From JAGVSZ01 sp963747775 (GTDB lineage: Bacteria > Pseudomonadota > Gammaproteobacteria > Burkholderiales > SG8-39), in NCBI GenBank assembly GCA_963747775.1, contig CAVVGT010000004.1, positions 1 through 64,000 on the forward strand: DNA of 64,000 nt. The letters are read 5' to 3'. Of the stretch, positions 19,450 through 26,147 are shown in pieces. Numbering within the stretch: the first letter of the stretch is position 1; each line of letters starts with the position of its first letter. Below the pieces are notes generated by a model. That model ran no database searches. It was not told the DNA's origin and worked only from the letters and a program-made list of their open reading frames with translations. The translations under genes and the position numbers were made by a program.

Positions 19450-19679
19450 GGAGAACGCCGGAAGTGCGGCTGCGGCGCGTTCGCGGCATCCGCGGCGCGG
19501 GCACTGTTGATGAGCTCCTCGATCCGGCGGGAGCGCACGGCGTCAGCCTCGATCATCACGCCGGGCTCGAGGATCCTCACCTGGCACAGGACCGCCAGCC
19601 TGGCGATCTCGCGATCGACTTCCTCGAGATCCTCGGCCCGCAACGCGCGACAGACCGGATCGATCGGAAAATCGCTCAT
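19446..19679 (-). CDS. Small soluble protein of unknown function
   Basis: 77 residues, beginning MSDFPIDPVCRALRAEDLEE, with a predicted helical, charged middle and no membrane segment. Not recognised. Its stop overlaps the GNAT start by four bases and its start overlaps the end of a preceding small ORF, so it sits inside the ackA-distal operon. Confidence 0.6.
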   Translation of the reverse strand: MSDFPIDPVCRALRAEDLEEVDREIARLAVLCQVRILEPGVMIEADAVRSRRIEELINSARAADAANAPQPHFRRSP

Positions 19680-19870
19680 GACCCCCCTCGGCGTTCGCCT
19701 CCAGGTCGCTCGCAATGGACTCGAGCAGCTCGCGCGCGGAAGCGAATTCCCGGCTCGCGCCGGTGACGAGGTTCTCGACACGGCCGGCCAGCTCGTCGGG
19801 TCTTGCGTCGCTCGGCATTTTCACCACGTACGCGCGCCGGCTGGTAATTGGCTTCAGGGTTGAGGGACAT
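19676..19870 (-). CDS. Small ORF after ackA, probably with two compensating frame slips
   Basis: The frame opening at 19870 (MSLNPEANYQPARV) and closing at 19676 is only partly protein-like. The neighbouring frame carries a much better middle: YVVKMPSDARPDELAGRVEN followed by ASREFASARELLESIA, resembling small proteins with a GRVEHV...RFASLEELL pattern. A one-base insertion near 19832 and a one-base loss in the six-C run at 19682–19687 would restore a single ~65-residue protein with tight coupling to both neighbours. Function unknown. Confidence 0.45.
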   Translation of the reverse strand: MSLNPEANYQPARVRGENAERRKTRRAGRPCREPRHRREPGIRFRARAARVHCERPGGERRGGS

Positions 19871-21002
19871 CGCAAGTCTCGGCGGACAGCACGCGCACCG
19901 CGTGGGACGCGGCGATCCATTCCTCGTTGGTCGGCTCGACCGCCACCAGCACCCGGCTTCCCGCACGCGATATGGTCGAGGCATGGCCGCTGTTCGCCGC
20001 GTGGTCGAGCCGTACGCCGAGCCAGCCGAACGCCGCGCAGATCCGCTCGCGCAGCACCGCGCTGTGCTCGCCGATGCCGGCAGTGAAGGCGAGCATGTCG
20101 AGCCCGCCGAGCACGGCAGTCAGCGCGCCGATCTCGCGCACGACGCGTCGCACCCAGAGCTCGAGCGCCGCGCGCGCGCGCGGATTCCTGGGCTCGGCTT
20201 CGAGCAGCACCTGCGGGCTCGGCGACAGGCCCGAGACGCCGAGCAGGCCGGACTCGCGGTACAAGAGACGCTCGAGTTCGCTTGCGCCGAGCTTTTCGGC
20301 CTGCATCAAATACAGGAGCACGCCGGGGTCGAGCGAGCCGCAGCGCGTGCCCATCATCAGCCCTTCGAGCGCGGAAAAGCCCATGGTGGTGGCGACGCTC
20401 TGCAGTTCTCGCATCGCACAGAGGCTGGCGCCGCTGCCTAGATGCGCGACGATCGTGCGCCCGCGTGCCGCGTCGCCGTGCCGCTCGGCAAGCGCGACGC
20501 TCATGTATTCGTAGGACAGGCCGTGAAAGCCGTAGCGGCGCACGCCGCGCTCCCACAGCGCATGCGGCAGCGGGAGCATCTGCTCGACCTGCGGCAATGT
20601 GCGATGGAACGCTGTGTCAAAGCACGCGACCTGCGGCATCCGCGGCAGCTCGGCAAGCAGCACCTCGATCGCCTGGAGCGCGAAGGGCTGATGCAGCGGG
20701 GCGAGCGGAATGTAGCTCTTCAGCACCGCGAGCACAGCGGCGTCGACGCGCATCGGCGTCGAGTACCGGGTTCCGCCATGCACCACGCGGTGGACCACTG
20801 CGGCGGGCGTCCGCCCGCCCGTCTGCTTTACCACGCTCGCGCGCAGCTCCTGCAGAGCCGCTGAATAGGGCTTGTCCTTGCCGATGGCGTCGACCTGTCC
20901 GGACCAGAGCGCCTTGCGCGCGAGCGGCTGGACGGCCGCGTCGAACAGCGCGAACTTGATGCTCGAGGAGCCGCAGTTGAGAACCAGGATCGGCTCACTC
21001 AT
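19854..21002 (-). CDS. ackA: Acetate kinase
   Basis: 382 residues, slightly shorter than the usual ~400. Motifs: VLNCGSSSIKFALFD at the start, CFDTAFHRTLP, and YGFHGLSYEY. It interconverts acetyl phosphate and ADP with acetate and ATP. The ATG overlaps the stop of the MaoC–Pta gene by four bases, so the two steps from acetyl-CoA to acetate are co-translated. A propionate or butyrate kinase activity cannot be excluded given the acyl-specific neighbours. Confidence 0.93.
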   Translation of the reverse strand: MSEPILVLNCGSSSIKFALFDAAVQPLARKALWSGQVDAIGKDKPYSAALQELRASVVKQTGGRTPAAVVHRVVHGGTRYSTPMRVDAAVLAVLKSYIPLAPLHQPFALQAIEVLLAELPRMPQVACFDTAFHRTLPQVEQMLPLPHALWERGVRRYGFHGLSYEYMSVALAERHGDAARGRTIVAHLGSGASLCAMRELQSVATTMGFSALEGLMMGTRCGSLDPGVLLYLMQAEKLGASELERLLYRESGLLGVSGLSPSPQVLLEAEPRNPRARAALELWVRRVVREIGALTAVLGGLDMLAFTAGIGEHSAVLRERICAAFGWLGVRLDHAANSGHASTISRAGSRVLVAVEPTNEEWIAASHAVRVLSAETCDVPQP

Positions 21003-22444
21003 CTGGCAACCTCGGCTGCTTCCTTGCGCGCCGGTACAACGGCGGCAACCGCGGGCTGCCCCAGCCGCCGCGCGACCACTACGGCAACGGCGCACGATGC
21101 GATACGCGCCTCGCGTGAATCCGCGCGGCTGGTGAGGATTATCGGCACGCGTGCACCGAGGACGATGCCGGCGCTCGCCGCGCCGCCGAGGTACTCGAGC
21201 TGCTTCGCCAGCATGTTGCCCGCTTCGAGGTCGGGAACGACCAGGATGTCGGCGGCACCCGCCACTTCGGAAACGATTCCTTTGGTGCGCGCGGCGGCCG
21301 CGGACACGGCGTTGTCGAAGGCGAGCGGCCCGTCGAGAATCGCGCCGGCGATCTGGCCGCGGTCGGCCATCTTGCAGAGCGCCGCCGCATCCAGCGTGGC
21401 CGGCATGTTGGGGTTGATGGTCTCGACCGCCGCGAGGATGGCGACGCGCGGCCGCGCGATGCCGAAGGCATGAGCGAGGTCGATGGCATTGCGGATGATG
21501 TCGGCCTTGTCCTGCAGCGTGGGCGCGATGTTGATCGCCGCGTCGGTGATGATGAACGGGCGCGGGTAGGCCGGCGTCTGAATGATGAAGCAGTGGCTCA
21601 TGCGCCGTCCGGTGCGCAGCGCGCTCTTGACGACCGCAGCCATCAGCTCGTCGGTGTGCAGGCTGCCCTTCATCAGCGCCTCGACCTCTCCCTTGAGCGC
21701 GAGCTCCACGGCGCGCGCGGCGGCCGCCTCGCTGTGCGGCACGTCTTCGATCGCCACCTCCCGCAGGTTCGCGCCGGACTTCTGAGCGAGCGCCTCCAGG
21801 CGCGCGCGCGGGCCGATCAGGACGGGCTCGATCACCCCGGCGGTCCGGGCGTCGAGCGCGGCCGAGAGGCTCACCTCGTCGCAGGGATGCACGACCGCCA
21901 CCTTGATGCGGCCAAGGGGCTTCACGTACTCCAGGACCCGCACGAGCTCGTCGCCGTGCTGTAGCGACACCCGTACCTGGGGCAGCGTGCCGCGCGGGCG
22001 CTCGATGCGCTCGGCGGGCGCGATCACCGTCGCCTCGCCGGAGATCACCGTCTCGCCGTCCTGGTTTGTGCACTGGCAGTCGAGCACCACGCGGCGCGTC
22101 GCCTCTTCGCGAAACTTCACCGTGAGGGTGATGGCGAGCGTGTCGCCCACGCGCACGGGCGCGTCGAATTTGAGCGTCTGGGCGGCATAGCTGGTGCCCG
22201 GGCCGGGCAGGCGCGTGCCGAGCACGGCGGAGATCAGCGCGGCGCCCCACATGCCGTGCGCGATGACCCCGGCGGGCTCGGCGCCGCTGTCCGGCGCCGC
22301 GGTGTCGCCCGACATCGCAGCGAAGAGCTGCAGGTCGGCCCCGGTCAGCGTGCGTTGGATGCTCGCACGATCCCCGACGACGATCTCGTCGAAGGTGCGG
22401 TTGCGGAGGACTTCGAGGTCTTCGTAGGCAAATGTGCTGGTCAT
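20999..22444 (-). CDS. MaoC-like hydratase fused to phosphate acetyl/butyryltransferase
   Basis: 481 residues. Residues ~1–150 form a hot-dog fold of the MaoC/(R)-enoyl-CoA hydratase type (AAMSGDTAAPDS, then GVIAHGMWGAALISAVLG). Residues ~165–480 form a PTA_PTB domain (HPCDEVSLSAALDA, MKGSLHTDELM, TDAAINIAPTLQDKADI, GARVPIILTSRADS). The transferase makes acyl phosphate from acyl-CoA; the hydratase half may act on crotonyl-CoA-like substrates. This fusion is known as bifunctional enoyl-CoA hydratase/phosphate acetyltransferase. It lies between FabI-2 and ackA in one leftward unit. Confidence 0.92.
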   Translation of the reverse strand: MTSTFAYEDLEVLRNRTFDEIVVGDRASIQRTLTGADLQLFAAMSGDTAAPDSGAEPAGVIAHGMWGAALISAVLGTRLPGPGTSYAAQTLKFDAPVRVGDTLAITLTVKFREEATRRVVLDCQCTNQDGETVISGEATVIAPAERIERPRGTLPQVRVSLQHGDELVRVLEYVKPLGRIKVAVVHPCDEVSLSAALDARTAGVIEPVLIGPRARLEALAQKSGANLREVAIEDVPHSEAAAARAVELALKGEVEALMKGSLHTDELMAAVVKSALRTGRRMSHCFIIQTPAYPRPFIITDAAINIAPTLQDKADIIRNAIDLAHAFGIARPRVAILAAVETINPNMPATLDAAALCKMADRGQIAGAILDGPLAFDNAVSAAAARTKGIVSEVAGAADILVVPDLEAGNMLAKQLEYLGGAASAGIVLGARVPIILTSRADSREARIASCAVAVVVARRLGQPAVAAVVPARKEAAEVAR

Positions 22445-22451
22445 AAAAATC

Positions 22452-23273
22452 TCACGCGAGGATGTGGAAACCGCCGTCGACGTAGTGGGTGTCGCCGGTG
22501 ATGACTTTCGCGGCGTCGCTCACGAGGAAGGCGCAGAAGGTGCCGACGTCCGCGAGCTCGACCGACTGGCGCAGCGGCGCGCGTTTGCGCGCCTCGGCCA
22601 GCAGCTGATCGAAAGCGGGAATGCCCGACGCGGCGCGCGTCTGGATCGGACCCGGGGAAACGGCGTTGACGCGGATCGCGCGCGACCCGAGCTCGGCCGC
22701 TAGATAGCGCACGCTCGCTTCGAGCGCCGCCTTCACAGGGCCCATTACGCCGTAGTGCGCCACGACCTCGGCGGCGCCGAGGTAACTCATGGTCAAAAGC
22801 GAGCCGCCGCGGTCCATGAGCGGCTCCGCGAGGGCCGCCATGCGAATGAAGGAGTGGCACGAGATGTCCATCGCGCGCGCGAAGCCTTCGCGCGAGCTCT
22901 CGACGACCCGGCCGTGGAGGTCCTGCTTGGGCGCGAACGCGATGGAGTGCAGCGCGAAGTCGAGGCGGCCCCATTTTTCCTTGATGGCGGAGAAGACGGC
23001 CTCCAACTGGCCAGGCTGCTCGACATCGAGGGGCATGGCGATAGTCGCCGAGAGCGAGTGCGCCAGCGGCTCGACGTACGGTCTCGCCTTCTCGTTCAGC
23101 CACGTCACGCCGAGCTCTGCTCCCAGGTTACGGAAGACGCGCGCGCAGCCGTAGGCGATGCTGTTCTCGTTCGCGATGCCGACAATCAAGCCCTTGCGGC
23201 CCGAGAGGACCGTCGAAAACAGCTGCGAATGCGGGAGGTCCACGGGCGTTTCTCTAGTGAACGGCAGCCGCAC
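22452..23273 (-). CDS. Enoyl-ACP reductase-like protein (FabI family), paralogue 2
   Basis: About 263–273 residues. GLIVGIANENSIAYGCA and HSIAFAPKQDLHG mark the FabI family; catalytic Tyr-x6-Lys is in YGVMGPVK, where FabI usually has NYNVMG. Two GTG starts are possible: 23273, overlapping the preceding small gene, or 23243, just after its stop. It precedes the MaoC–Pta gene by only 7 bases, so it is part of the acetyl-phosphate operon rather than of a fatty-acid synthesis cluster, and may act in reductive acyl-CoA/PHA metabolism. Confidence 0.87.
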   Translation of the reverse strand: MRLPFTRETPVDLPHSQLFSTVLSGRKGLIVGIANENSIAYGCARVFRNLGAELGVTWLNEKARPYVEPLAHSLSATIAMPLDVEQPGQLEAVFSAIKEKWGRLDFALHSIAFAPKQDLHGRVVESSREGFARAMDISCHSFIRMAALAEPLMDRGGSLLTMSYLGAAEVVAHYGVMGPVKAALEASVRYLAAELGSRAIRVNAVSPGPIQTRAASGIPAFDQLLAEARKRAPLRQSVELADVGTFCAFLVSDAAKVITGDTHYVDGGFHILA

Positions 23274-23403
23274 CGGGCAGGCCGCTCAGGACCTCTCGCG
23301 CGCGCTCCTGGAACCGCTCGGTCGCTGCCTGCACCCGCTTCTGCAGCCCGCGGGTGATGGATTCGGAAATGTCGATACGGGAAAGCTTGTCGCCTACGTC
23401 CAT
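23254..23403 (-). CDS. 49-residue helical protein leading the fabI-2 operon
   Basis: Begins MDVGDKLSRIDISESITRGL and ends VLSGLPGAAAVH; the central RVQAATERFQERAREVL should form one amphipathic helix. It resembles a short phasin-like or PHA-associated helix but is too small to assign. It overlaps or abuts the FabI-2 start and is preceded, 98 bases away, by a copy of the dispersed motif. Confidence 0.6.
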   Translation of the reverse strand: MDVGDKLSRIDISESITRGLQKRVQAATERFQERAREVLSGLPGAAAVH

Positions 23404-23500
23404 GATGTCGGAGCCCCTTCGTCCGATTGTCGGGCCCGCTCGGACCCGGCAACTCTGCACAGAGATGTCATGGGGCGCACCTTAGCCGCCGCTCCATTTC

Positions 23501-23535
23501 GAGTCGTCAGCAAAGCATCGGCATTCGGTCAAAGT
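23501..23535 (-). repeat. Dispersed direct-repeat motif, copy E (upstream of fabI-2–pta–ackA)
   Basis: Read toward the operon, TGCCGATG and GCTGACG half-sites are 11 bases apart. It lies in the 218-base gap between the 97-residue gene and the operon's first gene, which otherwise shows nothing recognisable. Confidence 0.7.
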
Positions 23536-23621
23536 TGAGCCGGAACCTCCGTGACGTCCGCCGCGGATCCGGAGCGAATCGCGACGGTTCGCCGGCGACT
23601 TGACCAGGTCGATGTGCCCCA

Positions 23622-23915
23622 CTACCCGGCCGGGTTCGGGCCACGTGCCCGGGTGATCGCGTACTCTCCCGGCGCGAGTGCGCCGGCGCGGCAGAGCCGG
23701 TTGAGCAACTGATGCGCATCCACGAACACCGGCGCGCCGCGCAGCCAGCCTTCGAACGGGCGGTCGAGAAACGGGTCGGCCCCACCATGCACGAAAGTGA
23801 CGATCGGGTGGCGCCGCGGACCGATGCCGAGCTCGGCCTCGGCCGAGAACGTGGGCTTGCCCGGAAAGGTCTGCCGGACCAGCCGCTCGAGTTCGTTCGC
23901 CGGAAGGATCTGCAT
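23622..23915 (-). CDS. Small protein of unknown function
   Basis: 97 residues, beginning MQILPANELERLVRQTFPGK; soluble, with no signal peptide. GADPFLDRPFEGWLRGAP and an amphipathic LNRLCRAGAL segment are visible, but no family is recognised. It is the last gene of a leftward group starting with the winged-helix regulator, separated from the 94-residue gene by a possible CxxC peptide. Confidence 0.65.
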   Translation of the reverse strand: MQILPANELERLVRQTFPGKPTFSAEAELGIGPRRHPIVTFVHGGADPFLDRPFEGWLRGAPVFVDAHQLLNRLCRAGALAPGEYAITRARGPNPAG

Positions 23916-23928
23916 GGCGTCCTCGCTT

Positions 23929-24006
23929 TCAGCGCACCAGTTCCCAGTGCATGGCGCCGTTGATAGTGCGGCTGCGCCGGCAATCCGCGCAGGTCTTCGG
24001 AGCCAT
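23929..24006 (-). CDS. Possible 25-residue CxxC micropeptide
   Basis: Reads MAPKTCADCRRSRTINGAMH then WELVR. Its ATG overlaps the stop of the 94-residue gene (TGATG) and its stop lies 13 bases before the next start. The CADC pair could bind metal or be redox-active. Support is positional only; chance is quite possible. Confidence 0.3.
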   Translation of the reverse strand: MAPKTCADCRRSRTINGAMHWELVR

Positions 24007-24290
24007 CAGTGCACCACGCGCGCGAAGGTGCGCCCACGCATGAGCTGCACCGCCTCCGGACGCTCCTCGGCGAGATCGACGACCGACTGCATCACTTCCT
24101 CGTACAGATCACGGCCGGCGGTGTGGCCGGGCCAAGTGAAGACCGAGAGCTCCGCCACCTCCAGGTCGGGCCGCAGCCAGAAGCCCGACAGCATCGGCAG
24201 GCGCTGGAATAGTTGGTGCACGTGCCGGGCGACGATCGCCTCGGTGTGCTGGCGACGCGCTTCGCTTAGGCGTTGCTCGGGGGGTCTCAT
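24006..24290 (-). CDS. Small protein of unknown function
   Basis: 94 residues, beginning MRPPEQRLSEARRQHTEAIV. The middle (LPMLSGFWLRPDLEVAELSV) is beta-rich and VMQSVVDLAEERPEAVQLM is helical. No signal peptide and no recognised family. It follows the winged-helix regulator gene by 15 bases, so it is probably co-transcribed with it and may belong to its regulon or act with it. Confidence 0.65.
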   Translation of the reverse strand: MRPPEQRLSEARRQHTEAIVARHVHQLFQRLPMLSGFWLRPDLEVAELSVFTWPGHTAGRDLYEEVMQSVVDLAEERPEAVQLMRGRTFARVVH

Positions 24291-24305
24291 GGGAGGCACC
24301 CTGCG

Positions 24306-24830
24306 TTAGGAATCGTTGAGGACAAGCCGCTCGCGCTCGAGCGTGGCAGCGAGCGCGCGGACGAGGTCGGCGACCGCGGCATCGCCGCGGCACAATGCCG
24401 TGAGCGCTGCCAGGGCGGGATGGCCTGGCCCGCCGGCGCCGTTCCGCTCGGCGGCAGCCGCGCTTTGCGAGAGCGCGCCAACCGGCGCGGCGATGAAGCG
24501 GTAGCCGCGGCGCGATACCGTCTCGATGTAGCGCGGCTGTTTGGGGTCGTCGCCGAGCGCCGCCCGTACTTCGCTGATCGCCGTCTTGAGCACCGACTCG
24601 GTGACGAACCGATGGCCCCAGACGGTGTCGAGCAAGGCGTTCTTCGTGACAAGCATCCGCGGTGTGCGCGCGAGCGCGCAAAGGACGGCGAACGGCTTCG
24701 GCGCGAGGGCTACGGGCTCGCCGACGCACGTCAGCCGTGCGTCGGCTTCATCTAATTCGAACCGGTCAAAGCGCAGGTGCGCACCAGGCAGATCCGATTT
24801 CATTGCGGGACTAAGCATCGCTCGCTCCAT
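24306..24830 (-). CDS. Orphan winged-helix (OmpR/PhoB-type, Trans_reg_C) DNA-binding protein
   Basis: 174 residues. Residues ~18–110 are a typical Trans_reg_C winged helix: FELDEADARLTCVGEPVALA, the recognition region LDTVWGHRFVTESVLKTAIS and the wing PRYIETVSRRGYRFIA. There is no receiver domain and no obvious membrane segment, so it is neither a response regulator nor a CadC-type membrane regulator; the C-terminal ~60 residues are Ala-rich and helical. Proteins with this domain bind direct repeats with about 11-bp period, which matches the dispersed motif found at five operons to the left. Start choices are 24830, 24818 or 24803. Confidence 0.82.
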   Translation of the reverse strand: MERAMLSPAMKSDLPGAHLRFDRFELDEADARLTCVGEPVALAPKPFAVLCALARTPRMLVTKNALLDTVWGHRFVTESVLKTAISEVRAALGDDPKQPRYIETVSRRGYRFIAAPVGALSQSAAAAERNGAGGPGHPALAALTALCRGDAAVADLVRALAATLERERLVLNDS

Positions 24831-24844
24831 TGAAATGAAAGAAA

Positions 24845-24924
24845 GACCTCGCCACGCCCGGGACCCTCTTCAGGGAGGAGGGAGGAGGAAGGGGACGAGA
24901 GTCCCGGACTGCCGTGGCGAGGTC
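24845..24924. terminator. Long hairpin with purine-rich loop between response regulator and winged-helix gene
   Basis: The 12-base arms GACCTCGCCACG (24845–24856) and CGTGGCGAGGTC (24913–24924) are exact complements. Inside them CCGGGAC and GTCCCGG add more pairing. Read leftward, the stem is followed by TCTTTCTTTCATTTC, like an intrinsic terminator for the response-regulator transcript. Read rightward, the loop is GGGAGGAGGGAGGAGG-like, with about six GGA triplets, as in CsrA-binding RNAs, and could also form a G-quadruplex. Confidence 0.7.
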
Positions 24925-25033
24925 GTAGAGGTCACGATGCAAAGCCTAGGCGCATGCCGTTTGCCCTACCATTGCGCCGAGGTACACCGTTGATGTGCGC
25001 AGCGATTGAACGCTGACGCCAGAGGATCGCCGC

Positions 25034-25429
25034 CTAAGACCTTGGTATAGGCCCGCGCTGCGACTTCGCCAGCGCTTCGCGCACGCACTCGAGCAGGTCG
25101 TCGGGAGCGAACGGCTTGCTGAGGTAGCAGTTGATTCCCGCGTCGCGCGCGCGCGACTGCGTTCGCTCTTCCGGGTGGGCCGTGATGATCACAGTGGGAA
25201 TGCGGTCGCCGGACGCGACGAGCGCCTGATACAGCTCGAGCCCCGTCATGCCGGGCATTCGCATGTCGGCGACCAGGCAAGCCGCGCTCGCGCGACTCGC
25301 CGAGCCGAGGAAACTCTCGGCGTCCTCAAACGTGGCGGTGGAGAAACCCGCCGCCTTCAATAGATCGCGTGTCGCGTTGCGGAGCGACTGGTCGTCGTCC
25401 ACGATCACGACGAGCGGCCTCTCGGCCAT
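25034..25429 (-). CDS. Receiver-only response regulator (CheY-like)
   Basis: 131 residues, a single receiver domain: acidic pocket DDD at 11–13, phospho-acceptor Asp55 in VADMRMPGM, Thr in IITAHPE and Lys in LSKPF. With no output domain it probably works by phosphotransfer or protein contact with the neighbouring kinase or FixJ-like regulator. It follows the latter gene by 94 bases, with motif site 2 in the gap. Confidence 0.9.
   Translation of the reverse strand: MAERPLVVIVDDDQSLRNATRDLLKAAGFSTATFEDAESFLGSASRASAACLVADMRMPGMTGLELYQALVASGDRIPTVIITAHPEERTQSRARDAGINCYLSKPFAPDDLLECVREALAKSQRGPIPRS
25035..25050 (-). promoter_or_regulatory. TATACCAAGG motif, site 1
   Basis: Read leftward, CTATACCAAGGTCTTA overlaps the last codons and stop of the receiver-only regulator. 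The same wording recurs at 25502–25519 and 30583–30604. Candidate binding site for the FixJ-like regulator, or a conserved signal of unknown type. Confidence 0.45.
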
Positions 25430-25501
25430 GTCGCCTCCAGCAGTTGAGAGCCCAGCCTAGCCTGCGCGGCGGCCAACGGCCATTGCACCCAAGCGTGCCG
25501 C

Positions 25502-25519
25502 GCTAACACCTTGGTATAA
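25502..25519 (-). promoter_or_regulatory. TATACCAAGG motif, site 2
   Basis: Read leftward it is GTTATACCAAGGTGTTAG, just after the stop of the FixJ-like gene and about 75 bases before the start of the receiver-only gene, a good position for an operator or promoter element of that gene. Confidence 0.5.
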
Positions 25520-25523
25520 CGCG

Positions 25524-26147
25524 CTAGGCGGTGCCCGGCAGGCCGAGCCGGTCCGCCATGCGCACCAGCTCGGCAACGGATTTCGCCAGCATCTTGCGCA
25601 TCACCTGCCCGCGGTGGACCTTCACGGTGACCAAGCTCAGCCCGAGCTCGGCTGCGATTTGCTTGTTCACCCGCCCCGCGACGACGAGCTTCATGACCTG
25701 CCGCTCGCGCTCCGTGAGCTCGCGGTAACGCGCCTTCAGCTCGGCGAGGCTGGCCGCGTGCGCGCGCCTTGCGCGGTCCCGGTCGATCGCCGCGTGGATG
25801 GCATCGAGCAGCACCTGGTCGTCGAAGGGCTTGGTGAGGAACTCGGCTGCGCCGGCCTTCATCGCGCGCACGGTCATCGGAACGTCGCCGTGTCCGGTGA
25901 GAAATATGATGGGGAGAGCGACCCCCGCTTTCGCGAGCTCCTGCTGAAACGTGAGTCCGCTCATGCCCGGCAGCCGCACGTCGAGCACGAGGCAGCCCGG
26001 TGCGTCCGGCCGCTCTGCGTGCATGAATTCGTGCGCCGCGGAGAAGAGGCGCACGTCGAGGCCTACCGACCTGAGCAGAGTGTCAAGCGAACGCTGCATG
26101 GACGGGTCGTCGTCGATGACGAAGACGACTGCCCGCTCCTCGCTCAT
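25524..26147 (-). CDS. FixJ/NarL-type response regulator
   Basis: 207 residues. The receiver domain has acidic DDD at 12–14, Asp56 in LVLDVRLPGM, LTGHGDVPM and LTKPF. A LuxR-type HTH follows: LTERERQVMKLVVAGRVNKQ, then IAAELGLSLVTVKVHR. The ATG overlaps the kinase stop by four bases, so the kinase immediately upstream is its likely partner. It probably activates transcription when phosphorylated; TATACCAAGG motifs nearby are candidate targets. Confidence 0.93.
   Translation of the reverse strand: MSEERAVVFVIDDDPSMQRSLDTLLRSVGLDVRLFSAAHEFMHAERPDAPGCLVLDVRLPGMSGLTFQQELAKAGVALPIIFLTGHGDVPMTVRAMKAGAAEFLTKPFDDQVLLDAIHAAIDRDRARRAHAASLAELKARYRELTERERQVMKLVVAGRVNKQIAAELGLSLVTVKVHRGQVMRKMLAKSVAELVRMADRLGLPGTA

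Noticed and set aside
18851..23535. Repeat copies as sigma-54 (-24/-12) promoters
   Set aside because: The GG-N10-GC spacing fails in copies D and E; the 11-bp direct repeat explains the conservation better.
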